From NCBI GenBank assembly GCA_017520545.1, contig JAFXFM010000004.1, positions 62,001 to 126,000 on the forward strand: a stretch of 64,000 nucleotides of DNA. Direction: 5' to 3'. The stretch is from Alistipes sp. (GTDB taxonomy: Bacteria > Bacteroidota > Bacteroidia > Bacteroidales > Rikenellaceae). Below are positions 53,130 through 62,005 of this stretch, in pieces (within the stretch, counting starts at the first letter, position 1; every line of letters begins with the position of its first letter). The position numbers were made by a program, and so were the translations under genes. Below the pieces are notes generated by a model, which saw nothing but the letters and a program-made list of their open reading frames with translations, made no database searches and was not told the origin of the DNA.

Positions 53130-55323
53130 CGCAGATAATCACTATATTTCGGAAGTTCTTATCCTCGCGCAATCGGGCAATCTCCTCACGCAAAATGCTT
53201 CTTGCACGCGAAAACGACGCCTCGACCTCGACCTTCAACATTAACTCTACGCGATACTCGCCACGCACCCTGTCAATAAGTGGTGCAACGGGTCCCAAAA
53301 CCCTGCGACCAAAGCGTTCACGCAACTGCTCACCAAGTCGTAACGACGATTCAACCAATCTCTCCTTGTCGCCACTTCGCATCGTAATCTTCACTATTCG
53401 CGAGAATGGTGGATAGTGAAACTGCTTGCGCTCGGCAAGGAGTTTGGCGGCAACCCTCTCGTAGTCGCCAACCATCGAATAGACAGAGTGTTGCGGCTCG
53501 GCGGTCTGAATAATCACTTCACCACGTTTATCGCGTCTGCCGGCACGACCTGCAACCTGCATTATCAACTGCCAAGCCCGCTCCTCAGCCCGAAAATCGG
53601 GCGAAGCAAGCAGGTTGTCGCCATTGAGTATACCAATCAAGGTAACATCGGCAAAATCGAGCCCCTTCGATACGATTTGAGTACCAACCAATATATCCGC
53701 CTCGTGTCGGGCAAACGCCCCAATAATGCGATTGTATGCCGCACCCGACGTTGCCGTATCTCCATCTAAACGCAGCACTCGTGCCTCCGGAAAAAGCGCA
53801 GAGACAGCCTCCTCGACGCGCTCTGTACCAAAACCCATTGCCTTCAACTCGGTAGTCTTGCAATTCGGACAAAATCGCCGTATCGGTTCGTTATAACCCC
53901 AGTAATGGCAGACCATTCTTCTCCTCTGTTGATGCGCCGAGAGGGTTACATTGCAGTGCGGACAACGTACCGACCAACCACACGTCGGGCACTCCATATA
54001 TGGCGAGTATCCTCGGCGATTTTGAAAGAGGATAACCTGCTCGTTATTCTCCAAGCGCTCTGCAATGCCATCTATCAACTCCTTGTTAAAGTGCAACTTA
54101 CGCTCATTGCGTTTGACATTGCGCACCGTATCCGAAATAGTGATATCGGGCATCTCCACACCTCCATATCGCTCGGTAAGTAGCGCATAGGCATACTTAC
54201 CCGAGAGGTGATTGGCGTAACTTTCGAGCGAGGGAGTTGCGCTACCCAACACGCACTTTGCATCGTGCAACGCTGCCAACATTATCGCAGCATCGCGACC
54301 ATTGTAGCGAGGATTAGGCTCCGACTGTTTATAGCTCGAATCGTGCTCCTCATCGACCACCACCAAGCCCAACTTTTTATATGGCAAAAATAGCGCGGAG
54401 CGTGCTCCCACCACAAAATTACCACTCTCCGAAGAGAGCATATCGGTATAGAGTCGGGTGCGTTGTTGTGGAGTTAGTTTCGAGTGGTATACCGTAACGC
54501 TATTGCCAAAAAGTCCCCGCATACGCTCCACCAGTTGCGTAGTAAGCGATATTTCGGGGACAAGGAATAGGACATCTTCGCCACGTGAGAGTCGCTCCCC
54601 GATAAGGTGGGTATATATCTCGGTCTTGCCCGAACTTGTAACGCCGTGCAGCAGTGCTACGCGCTTCTCGGCAAGCCCTTTTTGCAGCGCTTCAAGTGCC
54701 ACATTTTGCGCCTGCGACAACTTCGGAAGAAGCGTTCTGCTCCACTCGCAGTCGAGTTTGTAATCGCGCTCGCCCATCTCTATAAAGCCCGCTCTCTGCA
54801 ACGCCTTCAACGCCGTGAAGTCGAGCGGTACGGCATAGCGAGGCAACACCCCTCCCGCCTCTTCAATCTCGCACAACGCCTCATATCGCTTTGGTGCGCG
54901 TCGTTCCATCTTTGCTCGCGCATCGCCCACAAAAGCCTCTGCCACAAGGTTTACGGTCTGCTCACGCTTAGGGATATATGGCTCAAACTCCGCTTCGCAC
55001 CTCGCCTTCGCCTTGATAACGGAGGGCAATGCCACGCGCATAACTTCGCCTACGGAGCAGATGTAGTAGTCGGCAATCCACTCCCAAAAGCGCATCTGCA
55101 ACTCCGAAAGCAGAGGTTTGTCATAGAGAACCTTCAATATGGGTTTTGCCTCTCCACGCGCAGGAGGCACATCGTGTAGCCGCCACACCACTCCCGTATA
55201 GACTGCATTTTTGCCAAATTGCACCGCCACAGCATCACCTACACACACCTCAACACCTTCGCCTATGGCAAAGGTGTATGCAGGTTGCGCTAACGGCAAC
55301 ACTATGTCGGCAAAACGACTCAT
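53113..55323 (-). CDS. priA: primosomal protein N' (replication restart helicase)
   Basis: PriA reloads DnaB at stalled forks. The protein has about 736 residues, with the N-terminal DNA-binding domain, Walker A GVTSSGKTE, box DEEH, and helicase motifs to IGTQIVSKG-type VGTQIVSKGLDF. The zinc insert reads CPTCGWSVRCPHC, then CHYW and CPNC; the sixth zinc ligand is Trp instead of Cys (codon TGG). ATG 55323 is preferred over the GTG one codon upstream. It is part of the deoR-type-priA-comF run. Confidence 0.95.
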   Translation of the reverse strand: MSRFADIVLPLAQPAYTFAIGEGVEVCVGDAVAVQFGKNAVYTGVVWRLHDVPPARGEAKPILKVLYDKPLLSELQMRFWEWIADYYICSVGEVMRVALPSVIKAKARCEAEFEPYIPKREQTVNLVAEAFVGDARAKMERRAPKRYEALCEIEEAGGVLPRYAVPLDFTALKALQRAGFIEMGERDYKLDCEWSRTLLPKLSQAQNVALEALQKGLAEKRVALLHGVTSSGKTEIYTHLIGERLSRGEDVLFLVPEISLTTQLVERMRGLFGNSVTVYHSKLTPQQRTRLYTDMLSSESGNFVVGARSALFLPYKKLGLVVVDEEHDSSYKQSEPNPRYNGRDAAIMLAALHDAKCVLGSATPSLESYANHLSGKYAYALLTERYGGVEMPDITISDTVRNVKRNERKLHFNKELIDGIAERLENNEQVILFQNRRGYSPYMECPTCGWSVRCPHCNVTLSAHQQRRRMVCHYWGYNEPIRRFCPNCKTTELKAMGFGTERVEEAVSALFPEARVLRLDGDTATSGAAYNRIIGAFARHEADILVGTQIVSKGLDFADVTLIGILNGDNLLASPDFRAEERAWQLIMQVAGRAGRRDKRGEVIIQTAEPQHSVYSMVGDYERVAAKLLAERKQFHYPPFSRIVKITMRSGDKERLVESSLRLGEQLRERFGRRVLGPVAPLIDRVRGEYRVELMLKVEVEASFSRARSILREEIARLREDKNFRNIVIICDVDIL

Positions 55324-55327
55324 CACG

Positions 55328-56101
55328 CTATGCTATAATCAATTCGATGCCCGCCTCTTCGATAACATCACGCATCTCCTTCGTAATACCATCGTCGGTA
55401 ATCACAATATCGACCTCCTCCAACGAGGCGATATGTCCGAAGCCTCGCTTACCAAATTTCGAGGAGTCGGCCAATACAACGGTCTTCGAGGAGGCGGCCA
55501 TCATCTTGTGCGACAACTGCGCCTCTTCGATTGTAGAGGTTGTGATGCCAAAGTCCATATCCACACCATCGACACCCACAAACAACTTCGAACATACCAC
55601 ATCGCCAAGTGTCAGACTCGCATTCTCGCCAAGCGTAGCGCACGACTTGCGGTGAATGCGGCCTCCGAGTTGTTCGACGCGAACACTCTCCAATTGACAC
55701 AGCAACTCCGAAACTTTGAGGAAAGGTGTAACAACATTCAACACACCCTGCGGCGGGTTGTTGTGAATAGCCTCCGCCAAAGCGTAGGTTGTAGAGCCGG
55801 CAGATATCATTATTGAGTCGCTCTCGCCAATAAGTTCGATGGCACGAAGTGCAATACGCTGCTTCGCATCGCGATTGAGCAGACTCTTGGTTTCGAGGTC
55901 CCTATCCGCAATGTGCGGGTTTGCCAATCTGGCACTTCCGTGCACCTTGTAGAGCAACCCTCTACCCTCCAAAATTTTCACATCGTTACGAATAGTCGCC
56001 TTCGTAACACCCAATTCATCTGCCACATCGGTAATACGAATAAATCCATACTCGCTGAGTTTGTCGAGGATGTATTTGTGGCGCTCTGCAATACTTAACA
56101 T
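55328..56101 (-). CDS. DeoR/GlpR family transcriptional regulator
   Basis: This 257-residue protein has an N-terminal winged helix-turn-helix (ITDVADELGVTKATIRNDVKIL, about 21-42) and a sugar-phosphate sensor domain with ISAGSTTYALAEAI and the GVDGVD loop. Such regulators sense a phosphorylated sugar or glycerol 3-phosphate. No sugar operon adjoins it; glpD, 9 kb away, is the only evident candidate in the window. Its stop is 4 bases from the priA start. Confidence 0.93.
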   Translation of the reverse strand: MLSIAERHKYILDKLSEYGFIRITDVADELGVTKATIRNDVKILEGRGLLYKVHGSARLANPHIADRDLETKSLLNRDAKQRIALRAIELIGESDSIMISAGSTTYALAEAIHNNPPQGVLNVVTPFLKVSELLCQLESVRVEQLGGRIHRKSCATLGENASLTLGDVVCSKLFVGVDGVDMDFGITTSTIEEAQLSHKMMAASSKTVVLADSSKFGKRGFGHIASLEEVDIVITDDGITKEMRDVIEEAGIELIIA

Positions 56102-56107
56102 ATCTAT

Positions 56108-56130
56108 TTAAAAATTCAAAATGCAAAATT
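56108..56130. repeat. heptamer tract, AAAATTC/AAAATGC units
   Basis: AAAATTC AAAATGC AAAATT lies just upstream of the deoR-type gene. The same two units alternate in the tract at 62321. Confidence 0.8.
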
Positions 56131-56153
56131 AGTATTTTCTTTCCACTCATTGA

Positions 56154-56277
56154 AAAATCGTAAATGGTGGTGGAAATTTTGTGCTAAACGAGGTAACGAA
56201 AGCGCAGCATAGTAAACCTATGTGAGCATTTCGATATCCGAAGAGCAGTGCAAAATTTACCTGCCAGAACGATTTTA
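56154..56277. repeat. 125-bp palindromic element, copy 3, at the polA stop
   Basis: Both ends read AAAATCG (inverted), and the arms pair through AAATTTTG 56174-56181 with CAAAATTT 56251-56258, CGAAAGC with GCATTTCG, and a central CATAG/CTATG. The right end CGATTTTA contains the complement of the polA TAA stop. Three other copies lie at 59229, 59359 and (half) 63333. Confidence 0.85.
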
Positions 56278-59184
56278 GTGCGCTGCAAGCCAATTTTCAC
56301 CAACACCACACTCGGCGGTGAGTGGAATTGAGAGGTTTGCTGCTCCCTCCATCTCCTCGCGCACAATTTTTTCCACTGCTTCTTGCTCGGTGCGCAACAT
56401 ATCTACCACTATTTCGTCGTGAACCTGCATCGTAATACGTGAACAGATACCCTCCGCCTTGAAGCGACGAGCCACGCCCACCATTGCAAGTTTCATAATA
56501 TCGGCCGCCGTGCCCTGAATAGGAGCGTTTATGGCGTTACGCTCCGCCAAAGCACGCGCATTAGCGTTGCGGGAGTCTATATCGGCAAGGTAGCGACGAC
56601 GACCGAAGAGTGTTTCTACATAGCCCTTCTCACGTGCCGTTGCCACGACGTTATCCATATACTCCTTAACCTTTGGGTAGGACTCGAAGTAGCCCTCGAT
56701 AAGCTGTTTTGCCTCGCTGCGAGGAATACGCAGGCGCTGGCTCAAACCGAAGGCGGAGATACCGTATATAATACCAAAATTAGCTGTTTTGGCACGACGG
56801 CGCTCCTCGGAAGTAACCTCGTTGATACTCTTTTTGAAGATTCGCGCTGCGGTTGCTGCGTGAATATCCTTGCCCTCGCGGAACGCCTCGCATAAGTTAT
56901 CATCGCCGCTCAGGTGCGCCATCAGTCGCAACTCCACCTGCGAATAGTCAGCCGAGAGGAGGAGATGTCTGTCATCGCTCGGAATAAACGCCTCACGTAT
57001 AGGGCGACCAACATCTTCGCGCACAGGTATATTCTGCAAGTTAGGATTTGCTGACGAGAGTCGTCCCGTAGCCGTTACCGCCTGATTGTATGAGGTGTGG
57101 ATATGCCCCGTAACCGGATTAACCAATTGCGGCAACGAATCGACATAGGTCGAAAGCATCTTCTTCAATCCACGATACTCCAATATCAAATCGACAACCT
57201 TATGCTCGCCCGCAAACGATTGCAGATACTCTTCGTCGGTGCAAAACTGCTTGGTCTTTGTCATCTTAGGTTTCGCCGTAATACGCATCTTGGCAAAGAG
57301 CAACTCACCAAGTTGGCGGCTCGAATTTATATTTATATCCGACTCGCCCGACATCTCGCGAATCTCCGACTCGATAGCGGCAAGTTTCTGCGACAACACC
57401 GAAGAGTAGTTTCGTAGCGCCTCACTATTAATCGATACACCCGCCCACTCCATATCGGCAAGCACATCAATCATAGGTTCCTCAATATCGTGGTATAATT
57501 TCAGCAGCGACTGCTCTTTCTCCAACATCGGCCGTAACACATTGTAGAGTTGCAGTGTTACATCGGCATCCTCCGAAGCATACTCGGCAACACGCTCAAC
57601 GCCCACCATATCCATCGTAAGTTGCTTCACGCCCCTACCAATAAGGGTCTCTATGGCTATTGGCGAATAATTTAAATATCTCTCAGCCAAGGCGTTCATA
57701 CTATGGCGCGACTCGGCATCGAGCAGATAGTGCATCAACATCGTATCCCATTTTGCACCCCTAACCGCAATACCCAAACTGCGGAGGAAGAGGATATCGA
57801 ACTTCATATTTTGCCCCACCTTCGCTATCTTATCGTCCTCGAAAATTGGACGCAAAATCGAGGCATACTCCGCCTCTATATCGTTGCGATGACGCACGTC
57901 GGCATTGTGTCCGAATGGCACATACCACGCCTCGTGCTCTCTTATAGCGAGCGAAATGCCTACAATACGGTCGCCAAACATATTAAAACCCGTAGTTTCG
58001 AGGTCGAAACAGAAGATGGATTGTTCGGCAATCTCCGAAACCACCTTGCGCAGAGCGTCCGCAGTAAAAATTGTTGTATATTTGTGTGGTGTAGTTGCCG
58101 AAGTGGCAAACTCCTCAAATAGCTCCGATTGCATAGGCTCCTCCGTCTCGACTGCTGGTGTTACAGGCGCAGGAGCTGCCACAATAGGTGCAAAGAGGTC
58201 GCCAAAGAGCGAGCCTTGTCCCTCCAACGACGCCCTCTTCTGCTGTCCCGCCTTTACACGAGCTATATTTGCAAGTTGAGTCTGTGGCGCCTGCTGCGGA
58301 ACCGACGACTCCTCGATAGGTGCAAGATTATTCAAATCTGCCAAGAAACCCTTAAAGTCCAACTCGGCATACAACGCCCTCAACTCATCAACCTTCGGAC
58401 AGCAGACGGTCAGAGCCTCCTCGTTGAACTCGATAGGCACATCGAGGCGTATAGTTGTAAGCACTTTCGCCAAGCGCAGTTGCTCTTCGTTGGCGGTGAT
58501 ATTTGCACCCGTCTTACCGCCTATTTTATCGGCATTGGCGATGATATTCTCAACCTCACCCCACGCCTGTACCATCTTGCACGCGCCCTTCTCGCCGACA
58601 CCCGGTACACCCGGAATGTTATCCGACGAGTCGCCCCACAAAGCCAAAATATCGCGTACGAGCTCGGGGTTGTCGATACCGTATTTCGCCTTAATAGCCG
58701 CCTTATCGACAATCTCTATCTCGTCGCCCTTCTGCTTGTAGAGTTTACGATTTTCGCCAACAAGCTGTCCGTAATCCTTATCGGGGGTTACCATATAGAC
58801 ATCGTAGCCCGCCTCTTCGCCCTTCTTGGCGAGAGTGCCTATAACATCGTCAGCCTCGAAGCCGGGTACCTCCAACACAGGAATACACATAGCCTCGACT
58901 ATGCGCTTCACGTAAGGCACCGACTGTAAGATATCCTCCGGTGTAGCGGGACGATTTGCCTTGTACTCGGGGTATATCTCGCGACGAAAACAGCCCCCCT
59001 TTGGGTCGAAAGCGACACCGAGGAGGTCGGGTTTTTCGCGCTTCTGAATATCGCGCAAGAATTTGGCAAAACCATAGACAATCGAGGTATTCATACCCGC
59101 ACGATTGCGCATTGGTCGCCCCATAAAGGCGTAGTAGTATTTGAAAATCAATGCATAAGCATCAACCAAAAAGAGCTTTTTCAT
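56275..59184 (-). CDS. polA: DNA polymerase I
   Basis: This 969-residue three-domain enzyme has an N-terminal 5'-3' exonuclease (DAYALIFKYYYAFMG to GVPGVGEKGA), a proofreading domain with FDLETTG intact, a helix-rich linker of about 80 residues rich in Pro/Gln between the first two, and the polymerase domain (SADYSQVELRLMAHLSGD; RRRAKTANFGIIYGIS; QVHDEIV). All catalytic motifs are present. The stop codon lies inside the end of a palindromic repeat. Confidence 0.98.
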   Translation of the reverse strand: MKKLFLVDAYALIFKYYYAFMGRPMRNRAGMNTSIVYGFAKFLRDIQKREKPDLLGVAFDPKGGCFRREIYPEYKANRPATPEDILQSVPYVKRIVEAMCIPVLEVPGFEADDVIGTLAKKGEEAGYDVYMVTPDKDYGQLVGENRKLYKQKGDEIEIVDKAAIKAKYGIDNPELVRDILALWGDSSDNIPGVPGVGEKGACKMVQAWGEVENIIANADKIGGKTGANITANEEQLRLAKVLTTIRLDVPIEFNEEALTVCCPKVDELRALYAELDFKGFLADLNNLAPIEESSVPQQAPQTQLANIARVKAGQQKRASLEGQGSLFGDLFAPIVAAPAPVTPAVETEEPMQSELFEEFATSATTPHKYTTIFTADALRKVVSEIAEQSIFCFDLETTGFNMFGDRIVGISLAIREHEAWYVPFGHNADVRHRNDIEAEYASILRPIFEDDKIAKVGQNMKFDILFLRSLGIAVRGAKWDTMLMHYLLDAESRHSMNALAERYLNYSPIAIETLIGRGVKQLTMDMVGVERVAEYASEDADVTLQLYNVLRPMLEKEQSLLKLYHDIEEPMIDVLADMEWAGVSINSEALRNYSSVLSQKLAAIESEIREMSGESDININSSRQLGELLFAKMRITAKPKMTKTKQFCTDEEYLQSFAGEHKVVDLILEYRGLKKMLSTYVDSLPQLVNPVTGHIHTSYNQAVTATGRLSSANPNLQNIPVREDVGRPIREAFIPSDDRHLLLSADYSQVELRLMAHLSGDDNLCEAFREGKDIHAATAARIFKKSINEVTSEERRRAKTANFGIIYGISAFGLSQRLRIPRSEAKQLIEGYFESYPKVKEYMDNVVATAREKGYVETLFGRRRYLADIDSRNANARALAERNAINAPIQGTAADIMKLAMVGVARRFKAEGICSRITMQVHDEIVVDMLRTEQEAVEKIVREEMEGAANLSIPLTAECGVGENWLAAH

Positions 59185-59189
59185 TATTT

Positions 59190-59212
59190 TCAGCTTTTAG
59201 CCATTAGTTTTC
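59190..59212. repeat. short heptamer tract (GCTTTTA/GCCATTA)
   Basis: CAGCTTTTA GCCATTA GTTTTC stands just upstream of the polA start. It is of the same class as 60428-60462. Confidence 0.65.
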
Positions 59213-59228
59213 TATCTCACCAAACTTC

Positions 59229-59347
59229 AAAATCGTCAATGATGAGACTATTTTTGTGCGATGTTAGGCGGCAAATCCGCAGCATAGTGGACCTATGTGA
59301 GGAATTTGACGTCCGACACACTCGTGCAAAAAGAGCTCATCAGAACT
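59229..59347. repeat. 125-bp palindromic element, copy 1
   Basis: The element begins AAAATCGTCAATGATGAG and ends CTCATCAGAACT; the outermost right arm is eroded. Its inner stem CAAATCC 59272-59278 pairs with GGAATTTG 59301-59308. This differs from copy 2 on both arms but keeps the pairing and the same one-base bulge. Confidence 0.85.
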
Positions 59348-59358
59348 CTGCCTTTCCC

Positions 59359-59484
59359 TAAAATCGCTTATGATGAGACTATTTTTGTGCGAGGCTAGGT
59401 AACGAAAGCGGAGCATACTCGAACGTATGTGAGCATTTCGCTATCCGACGACTCGTGCAAAAAGAACTCATCAGAACGATTTTA
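59359..59484. repeat. 125-bp palindromic element, copy 2, at the queD stop
   Basis: The element runs from TAAAATCG to CGATTTTA, in tandem and the same orientation as copy 1 (12-base spacer). Arms: TGATGAG with CTCATCA, TTTTTGTGCGAG with CTCGTGCAAAAA, CGAAAGC 59403-59409 with GCATTTCG 59433-59440, and a CATAC/GTATG apex. The last three bases are the complement of the queD TAA stop. Confidence 0.9.
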
Positions 59485-59931
59485 ATTGTCTTCTGCAAAC
59501 CACTCGGCATAGGAAGTCGCCGTTTCGTGCAGACGGAGTGAATAAAGTTCTACGCCTGCCGGCAACGCTCGCTGCAAGCGCGTAGCAAAGTCGGAGAGCA
59601 TATTCTCGCAGGTTGGTTGATAATCGACCAAAACAACCTTCTCGAACTTCGCTCCAAGCAACGTCTTCAACTCAACATTCTGCTCCGAGTCGCGCAGCAC
59701 AAACGAGTGGTCGAGCCTATCGACTATCTCGCTATTGACAATGCGCTTCAAGTCGCCGAAATCCATCACCATACCCAATTTTGGGTCTTCCTCGTTGCAC
59801 GATGGCTCACCCTTAACGGTAACGAAAAGACGATATGAGTGGCCGTGAATCTCACGACACAAACCATCGTAGCCGTCCAAGGCGTGCGCCGACTCGAACG
59901 AAAACTCCTTCGTCAATCGAATCCTTGCCAT
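59482..59931 (-). CDS. queD: 6-carboxytetrahydropterin synthase (QueD/PTPS family)
   Basis: This enzyme of the queuosine/7-deazapurine route makes 6-carboxytetrahydropterin from dihydroneopterin triphosphate. The protein has about 149 residues. The zinc ligands are in FESAH and HGHSYRL, the catalytic Cys in GLCREIHGH, and DHSF with PTCENM follow. ATG 59931 is chosen; the longer frame overlaps lrp. Its stop is in the palindromic repeat. It lies directly after the Lrp-type regulator gene. Confidence 0.93.
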   Translation of the reverse strand: MARIRLTKEFSFESAHALDGYDGLCREIHGHSYRLFVTVKGEPSCNEEDPKLGMVMDFGDLKRIVNSEIVDRLDHSFVLRDSEQNVELKTLLGAKFEKVVLVDYQPTCENMLSDFATRLQRALPAGVELYSLRLHETATSYAEWFAEDN

Positions 59932-59932
59932 A

Positions 59933-60406
59933 CTACTTGTCCAAATAGTCAATATGCGGCTCACGCGAGAATGCCTCGTTGAGCGAAATATAGGTCTGCG
60001 TCTTGGTTACTCCCGGAATACGCAGGATATTGTCGAAAATAGTTCGCATCAGGTGCTCGTTATCTACGCAGTAAAGTTTTACCATTGCGGTATATGTTCC
60101 CGTAATGAAGTGGCACTCCACAATCTCGGGGATATGCTTCATCTTCTCGGCAACAGCTCCCAACATCATTGGGTCCTGAATACTCAAATTTACAAAGGCA
60201 CAAACGTCGAATCCAAGCATTTTTGGATTGACAATCATACGCGAACCGAGCACTACGCCCGTATCTTCCAACTTCTTGATACGTTGGTGTATCGCAGCAC
60301 CCGAGATTCCGCAAGCACGCGCAATCTCCAAATATGGCATTCGTGCATTCTTAACCAAAAATTTCAGAATTTTACGATCTATCGCATCTAATACTTCCTT
60401 ACCCAT
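59933..60406 (-). CDS. Lrp/AsnC family transcriptional regulator
   Basis: This 157-residue regulator has an N-terminal helix-turn-helix (YLEIARACGISGAAIHQRIKKLEDTGVV) and a C-terminal RAM ligand domain (FVNLSIQDPMMLGAVAEKMKHIPEIVECHFITGTYTAMVKL). I chose ATG 60406 (MGKEVLDAIDRKIL); the 11-residue upstream extension lies in a repeat tract. kbl is immediately upstream, and Lrp is known to control tdh-kbl in E. coli, so a link with amino-acid breakdown is plausible (inference). queD follows after 1 base. Confidence 0.93.
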   Translation of the reverse strand: MGKEVLDAIDRKILKFLVKNARMPYLEIARACGISGAAIHQRIKKLEDTGVVLGSRMIVNPKMLGFDVCAFVNLSIQDPMMLGAVAEKMKHIPEIVECHFITGTYTAMVKLYCVDNEHLMRTIFDNILRIPGVTKTQTYISLNEAFSREPHIDYLDK

Positions 60407-60427
60407 AGTATTTATGTTTTTTTTGTG

Positions 60428-60462
60428 GCTTTTAGCCATTGACCATTAGCCATTAGCTCTTT
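60428..60462. repeat. heptamer tract, GCCATTA/GACCATT units
   Basis: GGCTTTTA GCCATTG ACCATTA GCCATTA GCTC stands upstream of the Lrp-type gene. It is the reverse complement class of the GCTAATG units at 63263 and GCTAACG at 811. Confidence 0.8.
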
Positions 60463-60501
60463 TAAAATTGATAATTTTTAAGGTCGTAAGAGGATTTTTT
60501 T

Positions 60502-60524
60502 CTCTACTAACTACTAACTATTTA
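60502..60524. repeat. heptamer tract, CTACTAA units, at the kbl stop
   Basis: CTACTAA CTACTAA CTATTTAA includes the complement of the kbl TAG stop (60518-60520). Confidence 0.8.
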
Positions 60525-61705
60525 AGTACTCCGAGTTGTTTGCCGACCTCGACAAATGCTTCAACGCAACGCTCCAACTGCTCGCGAGTGTGGCCTGCCG
60601 ACACCTGCACACGAATACGGGCCTGACCCTTCGGCACAACCGGATAGTAGAAACCTGTTACGAAGATGCCCTTCTTCTGCAACTCGGCAGCAAACTCCTG
60701 CGAAAGTTTTGCATCGTAGAGCATAACAGCGCAAATAGCCGATACGGTAGGCTTGATGTCGAAACCGGCAGCCAACATCTTCTCACGGAAGAACGATACA
60801 TTCTCGACCAACCTATCGTGAAGGTCATTGCTCTCCTCCAACATCTTGAACATCTCGATACCCGCACCTACTACTGCCGGTGGCAACGAGTTCGAGAATA
60901 GATATGGTCGCGAACGCTGACGGAGCATATCGATAATCTCCTTACGACCTGTTGTAAAGCCACCGATGGCACCTCCAAAAGCCTTACCGAGTGTTCCGGT
61001 GAGGATATCAACCTCGCCACGCAAATTGTAGAGCTCTGTAATACCTCGACCCGTAGCACCTAAGACGCCCGCCGAGTGGCACTCATCAACCATAACCAAA
61101 GCGCGATACTCCTTCGCCAAACGACAAATCTCATCGAGTGGCGCGGCATTGCCATCCATCGAGAAGACGCCGTCGGTTACAATAATGCGGAAACGCTGTG
61201 CCTGTGCACGCTTCAAACAATCCTCCAACTGCTCCATATCGGCATTAGCATAGCGATAACGCACAGCCTTACAGAGTCTTACACCATCGATAATCGAAGC
61301 GTGGTTCAACGAGTCGGAGATAATTGCGTCTTGCTCGGTGAAGAGCGGCTCGAACACGCCACCGTTTGCATCGAAACAAGCGGCATAGAGAATAGTATCC
61401 TCGGTGCCAAAGTAGTCGGCAATGGCCTTTTCGAGAGCCTTGTGGATATCCTGACAACCGCAGATAAAACGCACCGACGACATACCAAATCCGCGCTCGT
61501 CCATCGCACGCTTTGCGGCCTCGATAAGACGAGGGTTATCCGACAATCCGAGATAGTTGTTGGCGCAGAAGTTAAGGCACTCCTTCTCTGCTACCTCAAT
61601 GGCTGAACGCTGTGGCGAACAGATTACTCGCTCGGTCTTATAAAGACCGGCCTCCTTAATGGACTCCAACTCTTGCTGGAGATGATGTTTGAAATCTCCG
61701 TACAT
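60518..61705 (-). CDS. kbl: glycine C-acetyltransferase (2-amino-3-ketobutyrate CoA ligase)
   Basis: Kbl cleaves 2-amino-3-ketobutyrate with CoA to glycine and acetyl-CoA in threonine breakdown. The 395-residue PLP enzyme has the LNFCANNYLGLSDNP start, the DECHSAGVLG aspartate region and the PLP-Lys in TGTLGKAFGGAIGG. No tdh lies beside it in this window. AONS-type enzymes (BioF) are close relatives, but the length and the FCANNYLGL block favour Kbl. Its stop lies in a heptamer tract. Confidence 0.93.
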   Translation of the reverse strand: MYGDFKHHLQQELESIKEAGLYKTERVICSPQRSAIEVAEKECLNFCANNYLGLSDNPRLIEAAKRAMDERGFGMSSVRFICGCQDIHKALEKAIADYFGTEDTILYAACFDANGGVFEPLFTEQDAIISDSLNHASIIDGVRLCKAVRYRYANADMEQLEDCLKRAQAQRFRIIVTDGVFSMDGNAAPLDEICRLAKEYRALVMVDECHSAGVLGATGRGITELYNLRGEVDILTGTLGKAFGGAIGGFTTGRKEIIDMLRQRSRPYLFSNSLPPAVVGAGIEMFKMLEESNDLHDRLVENVSFFREKMLAAGFDIKPTVSAICAVMLYDAKLSQEFAAELQKKGIFVTGFYYPVVPKGQARIRVQVSAGHTREQLERCVEAFVEVGKQLGVLK

Positions 61706-61891
61706 AACTATTTCATTTTAAATTGTTTATCTCTCAATTTAGTGTCATTTACAGAGGTAATTGCTTACAATTTGTAACAATACCCAACGCAAAGTTATAA
61801 TTTTTATAGTGAAAAATCGCCTTTTTTGCAACTTTTTTACTGTGGAAGTTACAAATTGGCGGAGGGGGCAGAGAGCTAAAAGTTGAGGATG

Positions 61892-61926
61892 GAGAGTTGA
61901 AAGATTTTCTCAACTCTCTTTTTTTG
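61892..61926 (+). terminator. hairpin with T run in the kbl-rpmE spacer
   Basis: GAGAGTTGA (61892-61900) pairs with TCAACTCTC (61910-61918), followed by a T run. No plus-strand gene precedes it, so it may be repeat-derived rather than a working terminator. Confidence 0.5.
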
Positions 61927-61952
61927 TGGGGGGGGGTATTAGCTAATGGCAA

Positions 61953-61988
61953 AAAAATATAGACACTCGATTGAGTGTCTATATTTTT
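61953..61988 (-). terminator. terminator of rpmE
   Basis: AAAAATATAGACACTC pairs perfectly with GAGTGTCTATATTTTT. On the minus strand it lies 17 bases after the rpmE stop and is followed by T residues. Confidence 0.88.
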
Positions 61989-62005
61989 CCGTAGTAATAC
62001 CTTGA

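Larger units (their letters stand above)
61706..62005. other. spacer between kbl and rpmE
   Basis: No gene is seen in these 300 bases. It holds a GAGAGTTGA/TCAACTCTC hairpin with a T run (61892-61926), a run of nine G (61928-61936), the short repeat word GCTAATGGC, and the rpmE terminator. Confidence 0.6.

Noticed and set aside
59229..59484. CRISPR-like repeat pair
   Set aside because: Only two long palindromic copies with no spacers; they are dispersed elements with gene-end association.
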